Numbered from the stretch's first letter, positions 16,860 to 29,358 are shown. The stretch is 64,000 nucleotides of DNA from Rhodocista pekingensis (GCF_042665545.1 NZ_JBHTCM010000028.1:270699-334698); one strand, 5' to 3'. Numbers and translations: made by a program. Notes: generated from the letters alone by a model not told the origin.

Positions 16860-18167
16860 TCAGCCGCCGGCGAGCAGCCGGAGCGCCGCCGTCAGCTTCC
16901 GGATGTCCTCCTCCCGGGTGAAGAGGGCCGGTGTCACCCGCACGCAGGCCCCCTTCGCCACGCCCGTGCGGTGGACGGTGAAGATGCCGGACCGCTCCAG
17001 CAACTGCCGGGCGACGGCCGCGTTCTCCTCGGCCGACAGCTTGCCGGCGAGGCGGAACGAGGTGATGCCGGCCGCGAGACGCGGGTCCTTCGGCGTCAGG
17101 ATCTCGATGCCGCGACTGCCGCGCAGCGTCTCCGCCCAGAGGTCGCGCAGGTGGCGCAGCCGCGCCGCGATGGCGGGCGTGCCGATCCGCTGGTGGAAGT
17201 CGATCGCCGCCGGCACGGCCAGCAGCGTGGCGAAGTCCGTCGTGCCGGTGTGGATGCGGGCGCGGATGCCCTGCGCGCCCTCCGGCTCGCCCATGTGGGG
17301 CTCGATGGCGTCCAGCCGGTCGCGCCGGATGTACATGACCCCGACCCCGAGCGGGGCGCCGATCCATTTGTGCAGATTGTAGCCGACGAAGTCGGCGCCG
17401 AGCCCGGCCGCGTCGAACGGCACCTGGCCCAGCGAGTGGGCGGCGTCCACGATCACGTCCACACCGCGCGCCCGTGCCATGGAGACGATTTCCGCCACCG
17501 GCAGCACCAGCCCGGTGCGGTGGCTGAGATGGGTCAGCAGCATCAGCCGGACCCGCGGGTTGGCCGCCAGCGCCCGTTCGTAGGTGTCGATCAGCCCCTG
17601 GTGGGTGGCCGGTTCCGGCAGGTCGATGCGGACGACCTCCACCCCGCGGCGGCGGCGCAGGGACTCCAGGCCCGCCTGCATGCTGTCATAGTCGAGGTCG
17701 GCGTAGAGGACCGCATCGCCCGGCCCGAGCCGGTGGTAGCCGGCGATCAGGGTGAGCAGCGCCTCCGTGGCGCCGCGGGTCAGGGCGATCTCGTCCTCCC
17801 CCGCCCCCAGCAGGGCGGCGACGCGGCGCACCACCTCCCGCGCGTCGCGGCCGAACTCCCGCCGCGTGTAGTAGGAAGTCTCCCGGTTCACCCGGTCCTG
17901 GTGCCGGCGGTAGTCCTCCAGCACCGGCCGGGCCATCATGCCCCAGTTGCCGTTCTCCAGATGCACCACCGCGCGGGTGGCATCGTACTGGCCGGCCACC
18001 GCCTCCCAGAAGCCGGTGTCGCGCGCCAGCGTCGACGGCGCCAGGGCCGGCACCGGCGGCAGATCGGGCACCGCCGCCCCGGCCGCGCTCCAGCCGGCCG
18101 GAACCGCCACGCCGGCCGCCAGCCCGGCCCCGCCCGCCCGCAGCAGGTCCCGCCGCGTCACGCCCAT
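16860..18167 (-). CDS. Tat-exported aminotransferase class V (isopenicillin N epimerase-like) protein
   Basis: 435 residues. The ATG at 18167 follows AAGGAGA and opens with a twin-arginine signal (VTRRDLLRAGGAGLAAG). The mature protein has the fold-type I PLP architecture of class V aminotransferases: HLENGNWGMM near the N-terminus, LTRGATEALLTLIAGY in the cofactor-phosphate region, VIVDAAHSLGQVPFD, and the Schiff-base lysine in GYNLHKWIGAPLG (about residue 267). Export of a folded PLP enzyme to the periplasm suggests it acts on an envelope or imported substrate. It lies directly downstream of a TonB-dependent receptor gene on the same strand, so the receptor may bring in its substrate. The reaction is unknown. 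Confidence 0.88.
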   Translation of the reverse strand: MGVTRRDLLRAGGAGLAAGVAVPAGWSAAGAAVPDLPPVPALAPSTLARDTGFWEAVAGQYDATRAVVHLENGNWGMMARPVLEDYRRHQDRVNRETSYYTRREFGRDAREVVRRVAALLGAGEDEIALTRGATEALLTLIAGYHRLGPGDAVLYADLDYDSMQAGLESLRRRRGVEVVRIDLPEPATHQGLIDTYERALAANPRVRLMLLTHLSHRTGLVLPVAEIVSMARARGVDVIVDAAHSLGQVPFDAAGLGADFVGYNLHKWIGAPLGVGVMYIRRDRLDAIEPHMGEPEGAQGIRARIHTGTTDFATLLAVPAAIDFHQRIGTPAIAARLRHLRDLWAETLRGSRGIEILTPKDPRLAAGITSFRLAGKLSAEENAAVARQLLERSGIFTVHRTGVAKGACVRVTPALFTREEDIRKLTAALRLLAGG

Positions 18168-18210
18168 GTCCGTTCTCCTTTCACAGTCCCGCACCCGGCC
18201 GCGAACGGAA

Positions 18211-18234
18211 ACGGGGCGGCCGGAGCCGCCCCGT
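18211..18234 (-). terminator. strong hairpin after the TonB-dependent receptor gene
   Basis: A perfect 10-base stem (ACGGGGCGGC and GCCGCCCCGT) with a 4-base loop, 20 bases after the receptor stop and 43 before the aminotransferase start on the minus strand. It is followed by TTCCGTTC rather than a T-run, so it could be a weak terminator or a transcript-end stabiliser that lowers expression of the downstream gene. Confidence 0.5.
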
Positions 18235-18254
18235 CCCGTCCGGCATCCGGCCGG

Positions 18255-20657
<2,403 letters not shown>

Positions 20658-21128
20658 GTCGGTCTCGCTCGATCGGCTGCTGGCGGGGCTGCCGCCTGGA
20701 AAGGGGGCGTGCCGACCGGCGCGCCCGCGCCGCTGCGATCTACGGACATCACATGTCGGTTTCGGGTCACATTGATTGCATATGGATGATTCTTTCTTTC
20801 ACTTCAGGCCATGGACAGGATTGCGCCAGAAAACCGCAAGGACACGAAGGGAAACCATAAGTCACGCCCTACGATCCTGGACAGCCGCCGGACGAACCTG
20901 CCGCACCGTGCCGACGCCCCGGTTGTCAGGCCCCTGCCCTGCGGCCCCACGCCGTGCCCCGGAACAGCGCTGCGGACCGCCTACCTCCTATGCATACATG
21001 GACAACCCCATATTGCGTAGGTCAGCCTTACAGAAATCCACCCTCTTAAGGAGGGAGTTGCGGCCTAATTGATCAGCGCTGAGAAGACGCCCTGTCAGCG
21101 CTCCCCCCGTGTCACATGGAAGGCAAGA
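20658..21128. other. intergenic region between TonB receptor and PAS chemoreceptor
   Basis: 471 bases between divergent genes with no convincing coding sequence. The AT-richer patch at about 20765-20810 probably holds the receptor promoter (minus strand). The segment 20985-21065 contains CATATTGCG and a CCCTCTTAAGGAGGG palindrome, which may be the promoter and leader of the chemoreceptor gene. I see no riboswitch or Fur-like site. Confidence 0.4.
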
Positions 21129-22613
21129 ATGCTGGATCTTTTCCGGTCGAGGACCATCGACGCCATGCAGGCCCAGCTTGCGGCCCTGGACCGGTCGCTG
21201 GCCGTCATCGAATTCACGATGGACGGCAAGGTCCTGACGGCGAATGCGAACTTCCTGAAACTGATGGGCTATTCCCTGGCCGAGATCCAGGGCCGGGAGC
21301 ACACGCTGTTCGTCGATCCGCGGGAGCGGAGCAGTGCTGCCTACCGGGACTTCTGGGCGAAGCTGGGACGCGGCGAATACCATTCCGGTGAATTCAAGCG
21401 GATCGCCAAGGGCGGCCGCGAGGTCTGGATCGAAGGCACCTACAACCCGGTCCTGGGCCCGGACGGCAGGCCGGCGAAGGTGGTGAAGTACGCCGCGGAC
21501 ATCACGGCGCAGAAGATGGAGTACGCCAACCTTCTGGGACAGGTGAACGCCATCACCCGTTCGCAGGCGGTGATCGAGTTCGGCCTCGACGGCACGGTGC
21601 TGACGGCCAACGAGAACTTCCTGAAGCTGATGGGCTATACCCTGGCCGAGATCGTCGGCCGGCCGCATGCGCAGTTCGTGGACGCGGCGGCGCGCGACAG
21701 CGAGGACTACCGGACCTTCTGGCAGACGCTGCGCAGCGGCCGCTTCCTGAACGGCCAGTACAAGCGGATCGGAAAGGGCGGCCGAGAAGTCTGGATCGAG
21801 GGTTCCTACAACCCGGTGCTCGACCTCAACGGCAAGCCCTGCAAGATCGTCAAGTTCGCCACCGACATCACGGCCCAGATGGAGCTGCTGGGCAACCTCA
21901 AGACCCTGATCGACCGCAACTTCGGAGAGATCGACTCGGCTCTGGACGTCTCGGAGCGGCAGGCCGGCCGGGCGTCGGAGTCCGCCGGCGACACCCTGGC
22001 GAACGTCCAGATGGTGGCGTCCAGCGCCGAGGAGCTGGCCGCCTCCATCCGCGAGATCGCTCAGAACATGCAACGGTCGCGCGACGCCACCGACCAGGCC
22101 GTGGAGCGGGCCGACGCCGCCGACCAGGCGACGCAGCGGCTGACGGATGCGGCGACGGCGATGACCGGGATCGTCGATCTGATCCGGACCATCGCCGGGC
22201 AGATCAACCTGCTGGCGCTGAACGCCACCATCGAGGCCGCCCGCGCCGGAGAGGCCGGGCGCGGCTTCGCCGTGGTGGCGACGGAGGTGAAGAACCTGGC
22301 GAACCAGGCGGCCCAGGCGACCAGCCAGATCACCCGCGAGATCGAGGGCGTGCAGTCCGTCTCGGGCGAGGTGGTCGGCACCCTGCGCGAAATCCGCGAG
22401 GCCATCGGCATGGTGCGGGAGCATGTGGCCGGAACCGCCAGCGCCATCGAGGAACAGAGCGCGGTCACCCGTGACATGTCGCAGACCATGCAGACGACGG
22501 CGCAGGATGTGGGCACCGCCACGCGCAGCCTGGGCGAGATCGCCGCGGCTCTGCGGCAGGTCGGTCAGGCCATCAGCCGGACCAAGGAGGCCGCCCAGGT
22601 CCTGGCGCGCTGA
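21129..22613 (+). CDS. soluble methyl-accepting chemoreceptor with two near-identical PAS domains
   Basis: 494 residues and no membrane segment. I start at the ATG 21129 after GGAAGGCAAGA; a TTG at 21069 would be less likely. Residues about 15-125 and 135-250 are two PAS domains that look like a recent duplication: VLTANANFLKLMGYSLAEI against VLTANENFLKLMGYTLAEI, and EVWIEGTYNPVL against EVWIEGSYNPVL. The rest is an MCP signalling coiled coil, with its tip at about residues 357-396 (QINLLALNATIEAARAGEAG). It should contact CheA/CheW and sense an internal cue through PAS-bound ligand, such as redox state or oxygen. It stands alone, outside the che operon. Confidence 0.92.
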   Translation: MLDLFRSRTIDAMQAQLAALDRSLAVIEFTMDGKVLTANANFLKLMGYSLAEIQGREHTLFVDPRERSSAAYRDFWAKLGRGEYHSGEFKRIAKGGREVWIEGTYNPVLGPDGRPAKVVKYAADITAQKMEYANLLGQVNAITRSQAVIEFGLDGTVLTANENFLKLMGYTLAEIVGRPHAQFVDAAARDSEDYRTFWQTLRSGRFLNGQYKRIGKGGREVWIEGSYNPVLDLNGKPCKIVKFATDITAQMELLGNLKTLIDRNFGEIDSALDVSERQAGRASESAGDTLANVQMVASSAEELAASIREIAQNMQRSRDATDQAVERADAADQATQRLTDAATAMTGIVDLIRTIAGQINLLALNATIEAARAGEAGRGFAVVATEVKNLANQAAQATSQITREIEGVQSVSGEVVGTLREIREAIGMVREHVAGTASAIEEQSAVTRDMSQTMQTTAQDVGTATRSLGEIAAALRQVGQAISRTKEAAQVLAR

Positions 22614-22621
22614 TCCGAGCG

Positions 22622-22651
22622 GCGGGAAGCGGCGCATCGCCGCCTTCCCGC
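22622..22651 (+). terminator. hairpin after the PAS chemoreceptor gene
   Basis: GCGGGAAGCGGCG pairs with CGCCGCCTTCCCGC (one bulged base, 3-base loop), starting 9 bases after the stop codon. It is not followed by a T-run. It is a likely transcript end for the chemoreceptor gene. Confidence 0.5.
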
Positions 22652-23135
22652 GGCGGGCCGGACGGGAAAGCGTCCAGGCATATTGTACAGATTAATTACG
22701 TTATATATGGGAAACAACCTGCGACTTGTGATATTTTAATTGACATGACGGCCGTCCGCGGTGAAATCTTGGGCTGACCCTGGAGCCGGAACACCGGACA
22801 TCCCCGGGTCCGCGGGAATTTGACGGAGCAGCTTGCGCCGCGACACCAAACGCTAAAGCGCCACGAAGGCCCTTCGTGGTTCTCCGGACCTGACGTAAGG
22901 GTATCGCCATGACTGCCGCTCCCGCCCCTGCCCCGCTCGTCTCCCGCCGGCCCTCCCCCAGGGCGACCGGCCGGTCCTGTTGCTGTAGCGGCTGCCGGCA
23001 CGGCTGACCCGCACAGGGCCGGGCCGTTCCGGAGCGTCCGTCCCGCGCCCTCCGGCGCCGGACCGACGCCGCATCCCGACATCACCAGCACAGATGCGCC
23101 CGGCCCGCAGGCATGCGGACCGGCAGGGGGATCAC
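22652..23135. other. intergenic region with AT-rich patch, palindrome and a very short cysteine-rich reading frame
   Basis: The patch 22679-22745 is strikingly AT-rich for this genome and ends in TTGACA (22740-22745), a possible -35 element on the plus strand. A 19-base palindrome, CCACGAAGGCCCTTCGTGG, lies at 22861-22879. An ATG at 22909 opens a 32-codon frame ending RSCCCSGCRHG; its ribosome site (GTAAGG) is modest. I do not call it a gene. Nothing else is recognisable. Confidence 0.35.
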
Positions 23136-23558
23136 ATGGCAGACGCCGTCGTCATCCAGTTCGACCACATCACGGTCGGCATCGCCGTTGCCGAGGGCGA
23201 CGGCTTCCGCTTCTTCGCTTCGGACGTGCGCTATTACGGTCTGGAGAACCGCTTCTTCCCGGACACCCAGGCCATCAGCCGGGCCTGCCGCGCGATCCGG
23301 TCACCGGCGGCGGCACGGTCCGCGGCGCCCCCGGCCGACCGCCCGGTCCGGTCCACGCCATCCCAGGGAAGGGCCCGGCAACCGGCGCCCGGTTCCGAAG
23401 AAGGGGCCCGGCCATCCCGCATCGACCTCCGGCAGGAGGCGGAACCCGCCGGCCCGCTGCCGTTCCGGGGGCGGTCGCCCCTGTCCCGGCGGCCAGACGG
23501 GCGCTCCGGTCAGGCGAGCAGGGCCAGCAGCGCCACGGGCGCCAGCGCCGCCCCGTAG
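23136..23558 (+). CDS. small hypothetical protein
   Basis: 140 residues if read to its stop. The first 50 or so (starting MADAVVIQFDHITVGIAVAE, then GDGFRFFASDVRYYGL) look like a real folded segment with good codon use and a GGGGG ribosome site. The remainder is Arg/Pro/Ala-rich and unconvincing, and its end overlaps the DUF3325 gene on the other strand by 49 bases. It may be a short conserved gene whose original 3' end has been lost by frameshift near 23290. I do not recognise a family with certainty. Confidence 0.4.
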   Translation: MADAVVIQFDHITVGIAVAEGDGFRFFASDVRYYGLENRFFPDTQAISRACRAIRSPAAARSAAPPADRPVRSTPSQGRARQPAPGSEEGARPSRIDLRQEAEPAGPLPFRGRSPLSRRPDGRSGQASRASSATGASAAP

Positions 23559-23830
23559 AGCGCCAGCCGGGGCCGGTAGGCCAGAACCCCGGCCAGCGCC
23601 GTGGCCGCGATGGCGGCACTGCCGGACCAGAGGGTCAGGCCCGTGCCCCAGCCCCAGCCCTCCACCCCGATGGCGGCGGAGAGGACCAGCAGGGCCCATC
23701 CCGCAAGGGCGCCGGGGCGGTGCAGCCGGCGGGGCAGCGGCCGGGTCAGGAGCTGCGCCCCGTGACGGTCCATGGTCAGGGCCAGCAGCACGAAGCCGGC
23801 GAAAGCGGTCAGCAGCAGGGCGATGAACAT
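23510..23830 (-). CDS. DUF3325 family membrane protein
   Basis: 106 residues, with three to four hydrophobic helices and almost no soluble part (MFIALLLTAFAGFVLLALTM at the start). The pattern, including LTMDRHGAQLL and the basic RPLPRRLHR loop, matches the DUF3325 proteins that accompany PepSY membrane proteins and siderophore receptors. It is the last gene of the iron operon, 9 bases after the PepSY gene. Biochemical role unknown; probably helps reduce or release iron at the inner membrane. Confidence 0.8.
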   Translation of the reverse strand: MFIALLLTAFAGFVLLALTMDRHGAQLLTRPLPRRLHRPGALAGWALLVLSAAIGVEGWGWGTGLTLWSGSAAIAATALAGVLAYRPRLALYGAALAPVALLALLA

Positions 23831-23839
23831 GCGGTCCTC

Positions 23840-25432
23840 CTACTCCGCCGCCAGCGGGGCGGGCTGGTCTTCCCGCTGTGCCGGTCCGGCGCGGCCCGCC
23901 TTCCGCGTCGGGTCGTGGCGGTGCATCGTCCAGGCGGCGACGGCGAACAGGGCCGCCAGACCCAGCATGGTCAGGTCGAACCCGGCCAGCAGCCAGCGCC
24001 CGGCGGCCAGGGTGTCGATCAGGGTGAAGGGCGTGGTCAGGGCGTTCAGCACCGGCAACAGCGCCAGGAGTGCGGCCGCGGCGGCCAACTGCTCCACCCA
24101 GGCCCGCTTCAGCGGGCGCAGCAGCGGGTGCAGGAAGGTCAGCAGCCAGACCAGGAAGAAGATGTTGATCTCCCACTCGGCACGGTCGGGCAGCCCCACC
24201 GGCAGCAGCCGGTTCGCCCAGAAATGCGCGGCGATCGCCACCGGCATGCCGGCCACGGCACCGACGTTCAGATGCGCCACCAGCCGGTGGCCGAACGGGG
24301 CCGGGGCGTCGCGTCTCTGCGCCGCCCGCTTCACCGACCACAGCACCAGCCCCGTCGCCACCATCAGGGTGCCGCCGACCCCGGCCAGAAAATAGACCCA
24401 GCGCAGCACCGGCTCGGCGAAGCGCCCGCGGTGCAGGCTGTTCAGCGAGGCGGCGACGGCGCGCGCGGCGCTGCGCTCCGGCGTCCCCACCGCTTCCAGC
24501 AGGGTCCCGCTGCGGGCATCGAACCGCATCCGCGTGGCGCCGCCGCCACCGCCTTCCAGCAGGCTGGGATTGTAGCGCGGGGCCAGTTCCAGCACGGGCT
24601 GCGACGCCGTCGGGTTGTTCACGACGAAGCGGCCGACCGGCTGGCCCCAGGCCGCCTCGGCCGCCGCCAGCATCGGCGCCAGCGGGGCGAAGCGGGAAGC
24701 GGGCTCCGCCGCCGGCGCGGGCGCGGCGGCCACCGCGGCGGGCTGACCGCCGCGCCCCTGCACCCCGGCCGCCAGATTGCCCCAGGGCATCAGCGTGCCG
24801 GCCAGCAGCACGAGCCCGGAGAAGGTGATCATGACATGGAAGGGCAGCGACAGCACCGCCGTCACATTGTGGGCATCGAGCCAGGAACGCTGGCCCTTGC
24901 CGGGACGGAAGGTGAAGAAGTCGGTGAAGATCTTCTTGTGCGTGATGACGCCGCTGACGATGGCGACGAACATCGCCATGGTGGCGATGCCGACGATCCA
25001 GCGCCCCCAGGTCCGGGGCATGGCGTACAGCTCGAAATGGAAATGGTAGAGGAACTCCCCGCCCGAGGTCTCGCGCGGGGTCAGCAGCGCCCCCGTTCCG
25101 GCATCCATGTGGCGGCCGGACATGCGGCGGCCGCGCATCTCCCCCTGTCCGGCCTCACGCCAGAGCAGGCGCACGGACTCCATCCGGTCGGACGGCAGGA
25201 TCACGGACCAGAGGGCGGCGGTGGGGGCCAGTTCGGCGACCTTGGCCAGCGCCCGCTCGGGAGTCTCCGCATCCGGGACCGACCCGTGCAGCTCCGGCTG
25301 CATCCACCAGGTGATCTCGTCCCGGAAGAAGGAATAGGTGCCGGTCAGGAAGACGGCATAGAGCAGCCAGCCGAGGATCAGGCCGGACCAGCCATGCAGC
25401 CAGGAATTGACCTGGCGGAAACCCGGACCCAT
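23840..25432 (-). CDS. PepSY-associated membrane protein (PiuB-like, iron-regulated)
   Basis: 530 residues. The N-terminal helix (NSWLHGWSGLILGWLLYAVF) with its paired histidine region, the large periplasmic PepSY-like section (about 50-190), further helices with conserved His (HNVTAVLSLPFHVMITFSG) and the RWVYFLAGVGGTLMVATGLV span all fit the PepSY_TM/PiuB family, which is tied to siderophore-iron use and possibly to reduction of the ferric complex. ATG 25432 is chosen over an adjacent GTG at 25435. It lies between DUF3649 and DUF3325, the usual three-gene arrangement. Confidence 0.88.
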   Translation of the reverse strand: MGPGFRQVNSWLHGWSGLILGWLLYAVFLTGTYSFFRDEITWWMQPELHGSVPDAETPERALAKVAELAPTAALWSVILPSDRMESVRLLWREAGQGEMRGRRMSGRHMDAGTGALLTPRETSGGEFLYHFHFELYAMPRTWGRWIVGIATMAMFVAIVSGVITHKKIFTDFFTFRPGKGQRSWLDAHNVTAVLSLPFHVMITFSGLVLLAGTLMPWGNLAAGVQGRGGQPAAVAAAPAPAAEPASRFAPLAPMLAAAEAAWGQPVGRFVVNNPTASQPVLELAPRYNPSLLEGGGGGATRMRFDARSGTLLEAVGTPERSAARAVAASLNSLHRGRFAEPVLRWVYFLAGVGGTLMVATGLVLWSVKRAAQRRDAPAPFGHRLVAHLNVGAVAGMPVAIAAHFWANRLLPVGLPDRAEWEINIFFLVWLLTFLHPLLRPLKRAWVEQLAAAAALLALLPVLNALTTPFTLIDTLAAGRWLLAGFDLTMLGLAALFAVAAWTMHRHDPTRKAGRAGPAQREDQPAPLAAE

Positions 25433-25438
25433 CACGCC

Positions 25439-25758
25439 TCACCGCAGCAGAAGGAAAAGAGCAAGGAACAGGGCCGCCGGCAGCAGGATGCCCGCCCAGG
25501 CCCGGCGCGGGCTGGCGGCGGCGTAGGCCCAGATGATGGCGGCCGTATAGACCAGGAAGGACAGCATGGTGCCGGTCAGGGCCGCGTCCGCCTTCTCCCC
25601 CGGCAGCAGGACGGCGACACAGGCCGCCGACGCGGCAGCCAGCCCGTACCCGGCCAGAATGCCGGCCACGCTGCGCGACAGCACCTCCCGCCGCGACCGC
25701 CCCCCGAACCCGGGCTTGCGCCGGCCCGGTGCCGGCGTTGACGTCGTCGTCCGGGCCG

Positions 25759-25762
<4 letters not shown>
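25439..25762 (-). CDS. DUF3649 family membrane protein
   Basis: 107 residues. A basic N-terminus (about 30 residues) is followed by three hydrophobic segments: SVAGILAGYGLAAASAACVA, TGTMLSFLVYTAAIIWAY and WAGILLPAALFLALFLLL. This is the DUF3649 pattern seen beside PepSY proteins in iron operons. The ATG overlaps the esterase stop (ATGA) and GGGGGGA lies before it. Function unknown. Confidence 0.82.
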
Positions 25763-26724
<962 letters not shown>

Positions 26725-26749
26725 GACAGGAAGCCTTCGGGGGAGACAG

Positions 26750-26785
26750 GCCGTAGCCCCCGGCCGGACGACCGGGGGCTACGGC
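26750..26785 (-). terminator. 14-base perfect hairpin between receptor and esterase genes
   Basis: GCCGTAGCCCCCGG (26750-26763) pairs perfectly with CCGGGGGCTACGGC (26772-26785) over an 8-base loop. It begins 7 bases after the receptor stop on the minus strand. No T-run follows, so it probably causes partial termination or protects the 3' end of the receptor message, giving more receptor than esterase. Confidence 0.5.
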
Positions 26786-26792
26786 AGTCGGA

Positions 26793-29030
26793 TCAGAACG
26801 ACGCGGTCAGGCTGAGCGTATAGGCCCGGCCCGGTTCGTTGTAGGTGTTGGCGCCGGCGCCCGACTGGGTATCCAGGCGGTACAGCCGGCGGTCGAACAG
26901 GTTGCTGATGCCGGCAGCCAGCCGGTAGCTGTCGTTGAACTCGTAGCTGGCATTGACCCCGAACAGGGTATAGGCGCCGCGCTCGTCCAGTTCCGCGCCG
27001 GTCGCGGCCCCGCCGCGGGAATTGAGCCGCCGCGGCTCCTGCTTGCCGTAATGGGTCATGGAGAGCAGCAGGGTGAGCTGGTCCGTTGCCTGCCAGTCGA
27101 GCGTGGAGTTGATGGTGTATTCCGGGATGATCGACAGCGGTTCCCCGGTGTCCTTGTTCTTGCTCTCCGTCATGTAGGTGAAGTTCGTATTGAAGGAGAG
27201 CGTCTCCAGCACCGGCACCAGGACGTTGCCCTCCCAGCCGGCAACGACGGCCTTGGGCACATTCTCCCACTTGAAGATCCGCGCCCGCGTGGACGGGATC
27301 AGCCCGACCGGCACCATGCCGGCCTGGATGCGGTCTTCGTAGTCGTTGTGGAAGTAGGTGGCGCTCGCCGCCCAGCCGTCCCTGTCGTAGACGAGCCCGA
27401 TCTCCTTGTTCAGGCTGGTTTCCGCATCCAGGGCGTCGTTGCCCTGGATATAGCAGCCGCCACCCAGATTCTGATAGGCCAGCGGGCAGCCGTTGCCGCG
27501 GGTGTAGTATAGATAGTTGGGATTGGACTGGTACAGGTTCGGCGCCTTGAAGGCGCGGGCGATGCCGCCCTTGACCTGCAACCCGTCGAAGACATCGTAG
27601 GATGCGTTCAGCGACGGGCTCCAGTTGTCCCCGAACTGCGTGTGGTGGTCGAAGCGCACGCCCGGCGTCAGCATCAGCCTGTCGGTGACGGCGATGTTCG
27701 CCTCTGCGAAGACGGCGGAGGTATCGGCATCGGCCTTGCCGCTGCGTCCCGTATTATCGATGCCCGGAATGCTGCCCTGGCTGACCGCCTGGCTCATCGA
27801 GAAGGGATCGTTCAGCTCCTCCCGGCGCCATTCGACGCCCGTCGTCAGCATCATGTCGACCGGCACCGTCAGCGGAATGTTCAGCTCGCCGCTGGCGATG
27901 TAATTCTTCAGCTTCGAGGTGACGAAGTTGGACGTGGTGTTGATGTTGCCTTCGCCGCCACCGGCCAGCCCCTCCTGGAGGCGGGTGTTGTCGGTGTGCT
28001 CGTACTGGAACATCAGCCGCGACGTCGCCCGCTCCCAGTCACCCTTGTGGGTCAGGGAGGCGGTGGTGCGCTTCATGACGTTGGTTTCGGCCCCCTTATC
28101 CGCGAGGTCGGAGATGATGGTGGAGTCCGTTCCCCCCAGCGCGCGGTCGCCGGCATAGATGTTGCCCTGGCGCGAGTATCCGGCTTCGGCTTCCAGCACC
28201 TGCGCCGGTGTCATCTGCCAGCGCAGCAGCCCGTCGATGTCCTTGTTCTCCACGCCTTCGCGGCCGGCCGGCGGATTGGCGGCACCGGCGGCACCCGACG
28301 CATCCCGGTTGATGTCGGGGTCGTCGCCGTCGGTCTTGTTGTAGTTGCCGTAGAGGCGGAAGGAGAGTGCTTCCATCAGCGGACCGCTGAGGGTGAAGCC
28401 GATGCGCCGGCTGTCGCCCTCGTCGCCGCTCTCCGGCTGGTTGGTGAACAGCGTGACGGAGCCGGCCAGCGTGTCGGTGGGCGGGCGGGTGATGATGTTC
28501 ACCACGCCGCCGCTGGCGCCGGAGCCGTAGCGCGCCGCGGCGGGGCCGCGGATCACCTCGATCCGCTCCACCTGCTCGGCCGGCACCCAGTTGCTGTCGC
28601 CGCGGGTGTTGCGTTCGCCGCTGCGCCCGAACCGGACGGAGTTGCGCGATGCGACGGGCTTGCCGTCGATCAGGATCAGGGTGTTCTCCGGCCCCATGCC
28701 GCGCAGGTCGATCTGGCGGTTGTTGCCGTACTGGCCCGAGGAGCTGTTGCCGGTCAGGTTCACGCCGGGCATGCGCCGGATCACCTCGGACAGGTCGTTG
28801 GCGGGCGGGCGCCGGGCGATCTCCTCGGCGGTGATGATGGAGACGCCGGGCGCCTGCTTCAGCTCCTCCTCGGCGGTATCGACGACCGTCACGGTCGGCA
28901 GCACGAGGGCGGTTCCGTCACTCTTCTCCGCCGTCGGCGCCGCTTCCTGGGCCGAGGCTGCATAGGGGGCGGCGGCCAGCGCCAGACCAATGGCCGTAGC
29001 GGTACGGCAGATCGTCAACCGGGCGTTCAT
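26793..29030 (-). CDS. TonB-dependent ferric-enterobactin-type siderophore receptor
   Basis: 745 residues, essentially the length of FepA/PfeA. The start at 29030 (GAAGG upstream) gives a signal peptide ending ASAQ. The plug is of the FepA type: PGVSIITAEEIARRPPANDL, SEVIRRMPGVNLTGNSSSGQ, RQIDLRGMGPENTLILIDGK and RSGERNTRGDSNWVPAEQVE with RIEVIRGPAAARYGSGASGG. The barrel ends in YTLSLTASF with the terminal Phe required for assembly. It should bind a catecholate siderophore and import it with TonB energy. It heads the iron operon, and a Fur-like site lies 224 bases upstream. Confidence 0.92.
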   Translation of the reverse strand: MNARLTICRTATAIGLALAAAPYAASAQEAAPTAEKSDGTALVLPTVTVVDTAEEELKQAPGVSIITAEEIARRPPANDLSEVIRRMPGVNLTGNSSSGQYGNNRQIDLRGMGPENTLILIDGKPVASRNSVRFGRSGERNTRGDSNWVPAEQVERIEVIRGPAAARYGSGASGGVVNIITRPPTDTLAGSVTLFTNQPESGDEGDSRRIGFTLSGPLMEALSFRLYGNYNKTDGDDPDINRDASGAAGAANPPAGREGVENKDIDGLLRWQMTPAQVLEAEAGYSRQGNIYAGDRALGGTDSTIISDLADKGAETNVMKRTTASLTHKGDWERATSRLMFQYEHTDNTRLQEGLAGGGEGNINTTSNFVTSKLKNYIASGELNIPLTVPVDMMLTTGVEWRREELNDPFSMSQAVSQGSIPGIDNTGRSGKADADTSAVFAEANIAVTDRLMLTPGVRFDHHTQFGDNWSPSLNASYDVFDGLQVKGGIARAFKAPNLYQSNPNYLYYTRGNGCPLAYQNLGGGCYIQGNDALDAETSLNKEIGLVYDRDGWAASATYFHNDYEDRIQAGMVPVGLIPSTRARIFKWENVPKAVVAGWEGNVLVPVLETLSFNTNFTYMTESKNKDTGEPLSIIPEYTINSTLDWQATDQLTLLLSMTHYGKQEPRRLNSRGGAATGAELDERGAYTLFGVNASYEFNDSYRLAAGISNLFDRRLYRLDTQSGAGANTYNEPGRAYTLSLTASF

Positions 29031-29253
29031 CAGCGCCTTCCTTCGTCCTTCCAATTGCGATGTCCCACCGCACCGGCGGGGAGCGGCATGCCGAACGGTC
29101 CCGTCGTGCCGGACCGACCGATCCGGCACGGGAAAGGATATGCAAATACGACGCAGTCTCATTTCTGCGCCCGGAACGACCCTCGGGCCGACCCGGCACA
29201 TTCCCCTTCCGACATACCGCCAGCACTGCCATCTATCCGAACCGGATTCATAA

Positions 29254-29268
29254 TGCGAGTCATTCTTA
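29254..29268 (-). promoter_or_regulatory. Fur-like operator upstream of the siderophore receptor
   Basis: TGCGAGTCATTCTTA resembles the 7-1-7 Fur consensus (TGAGAATnATTCTCA) at 11 of 14 specified positions and lies in an AT-rich patch in front of the receptor gene. The 328-base region 29031-29358 shows no gene. The match is by eye; related repressors such as Irr could use a similar site. Confidence 0.45.
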
Positions 29269-29358
29269 TTACGGCGCCGGCATGATACGACACGGACGCG
29301 CAGACCCTGCGCGTCCGGCAGTGCGGCAGCCGGTCGCAGGCCGGCCCCGCGGACAGGA

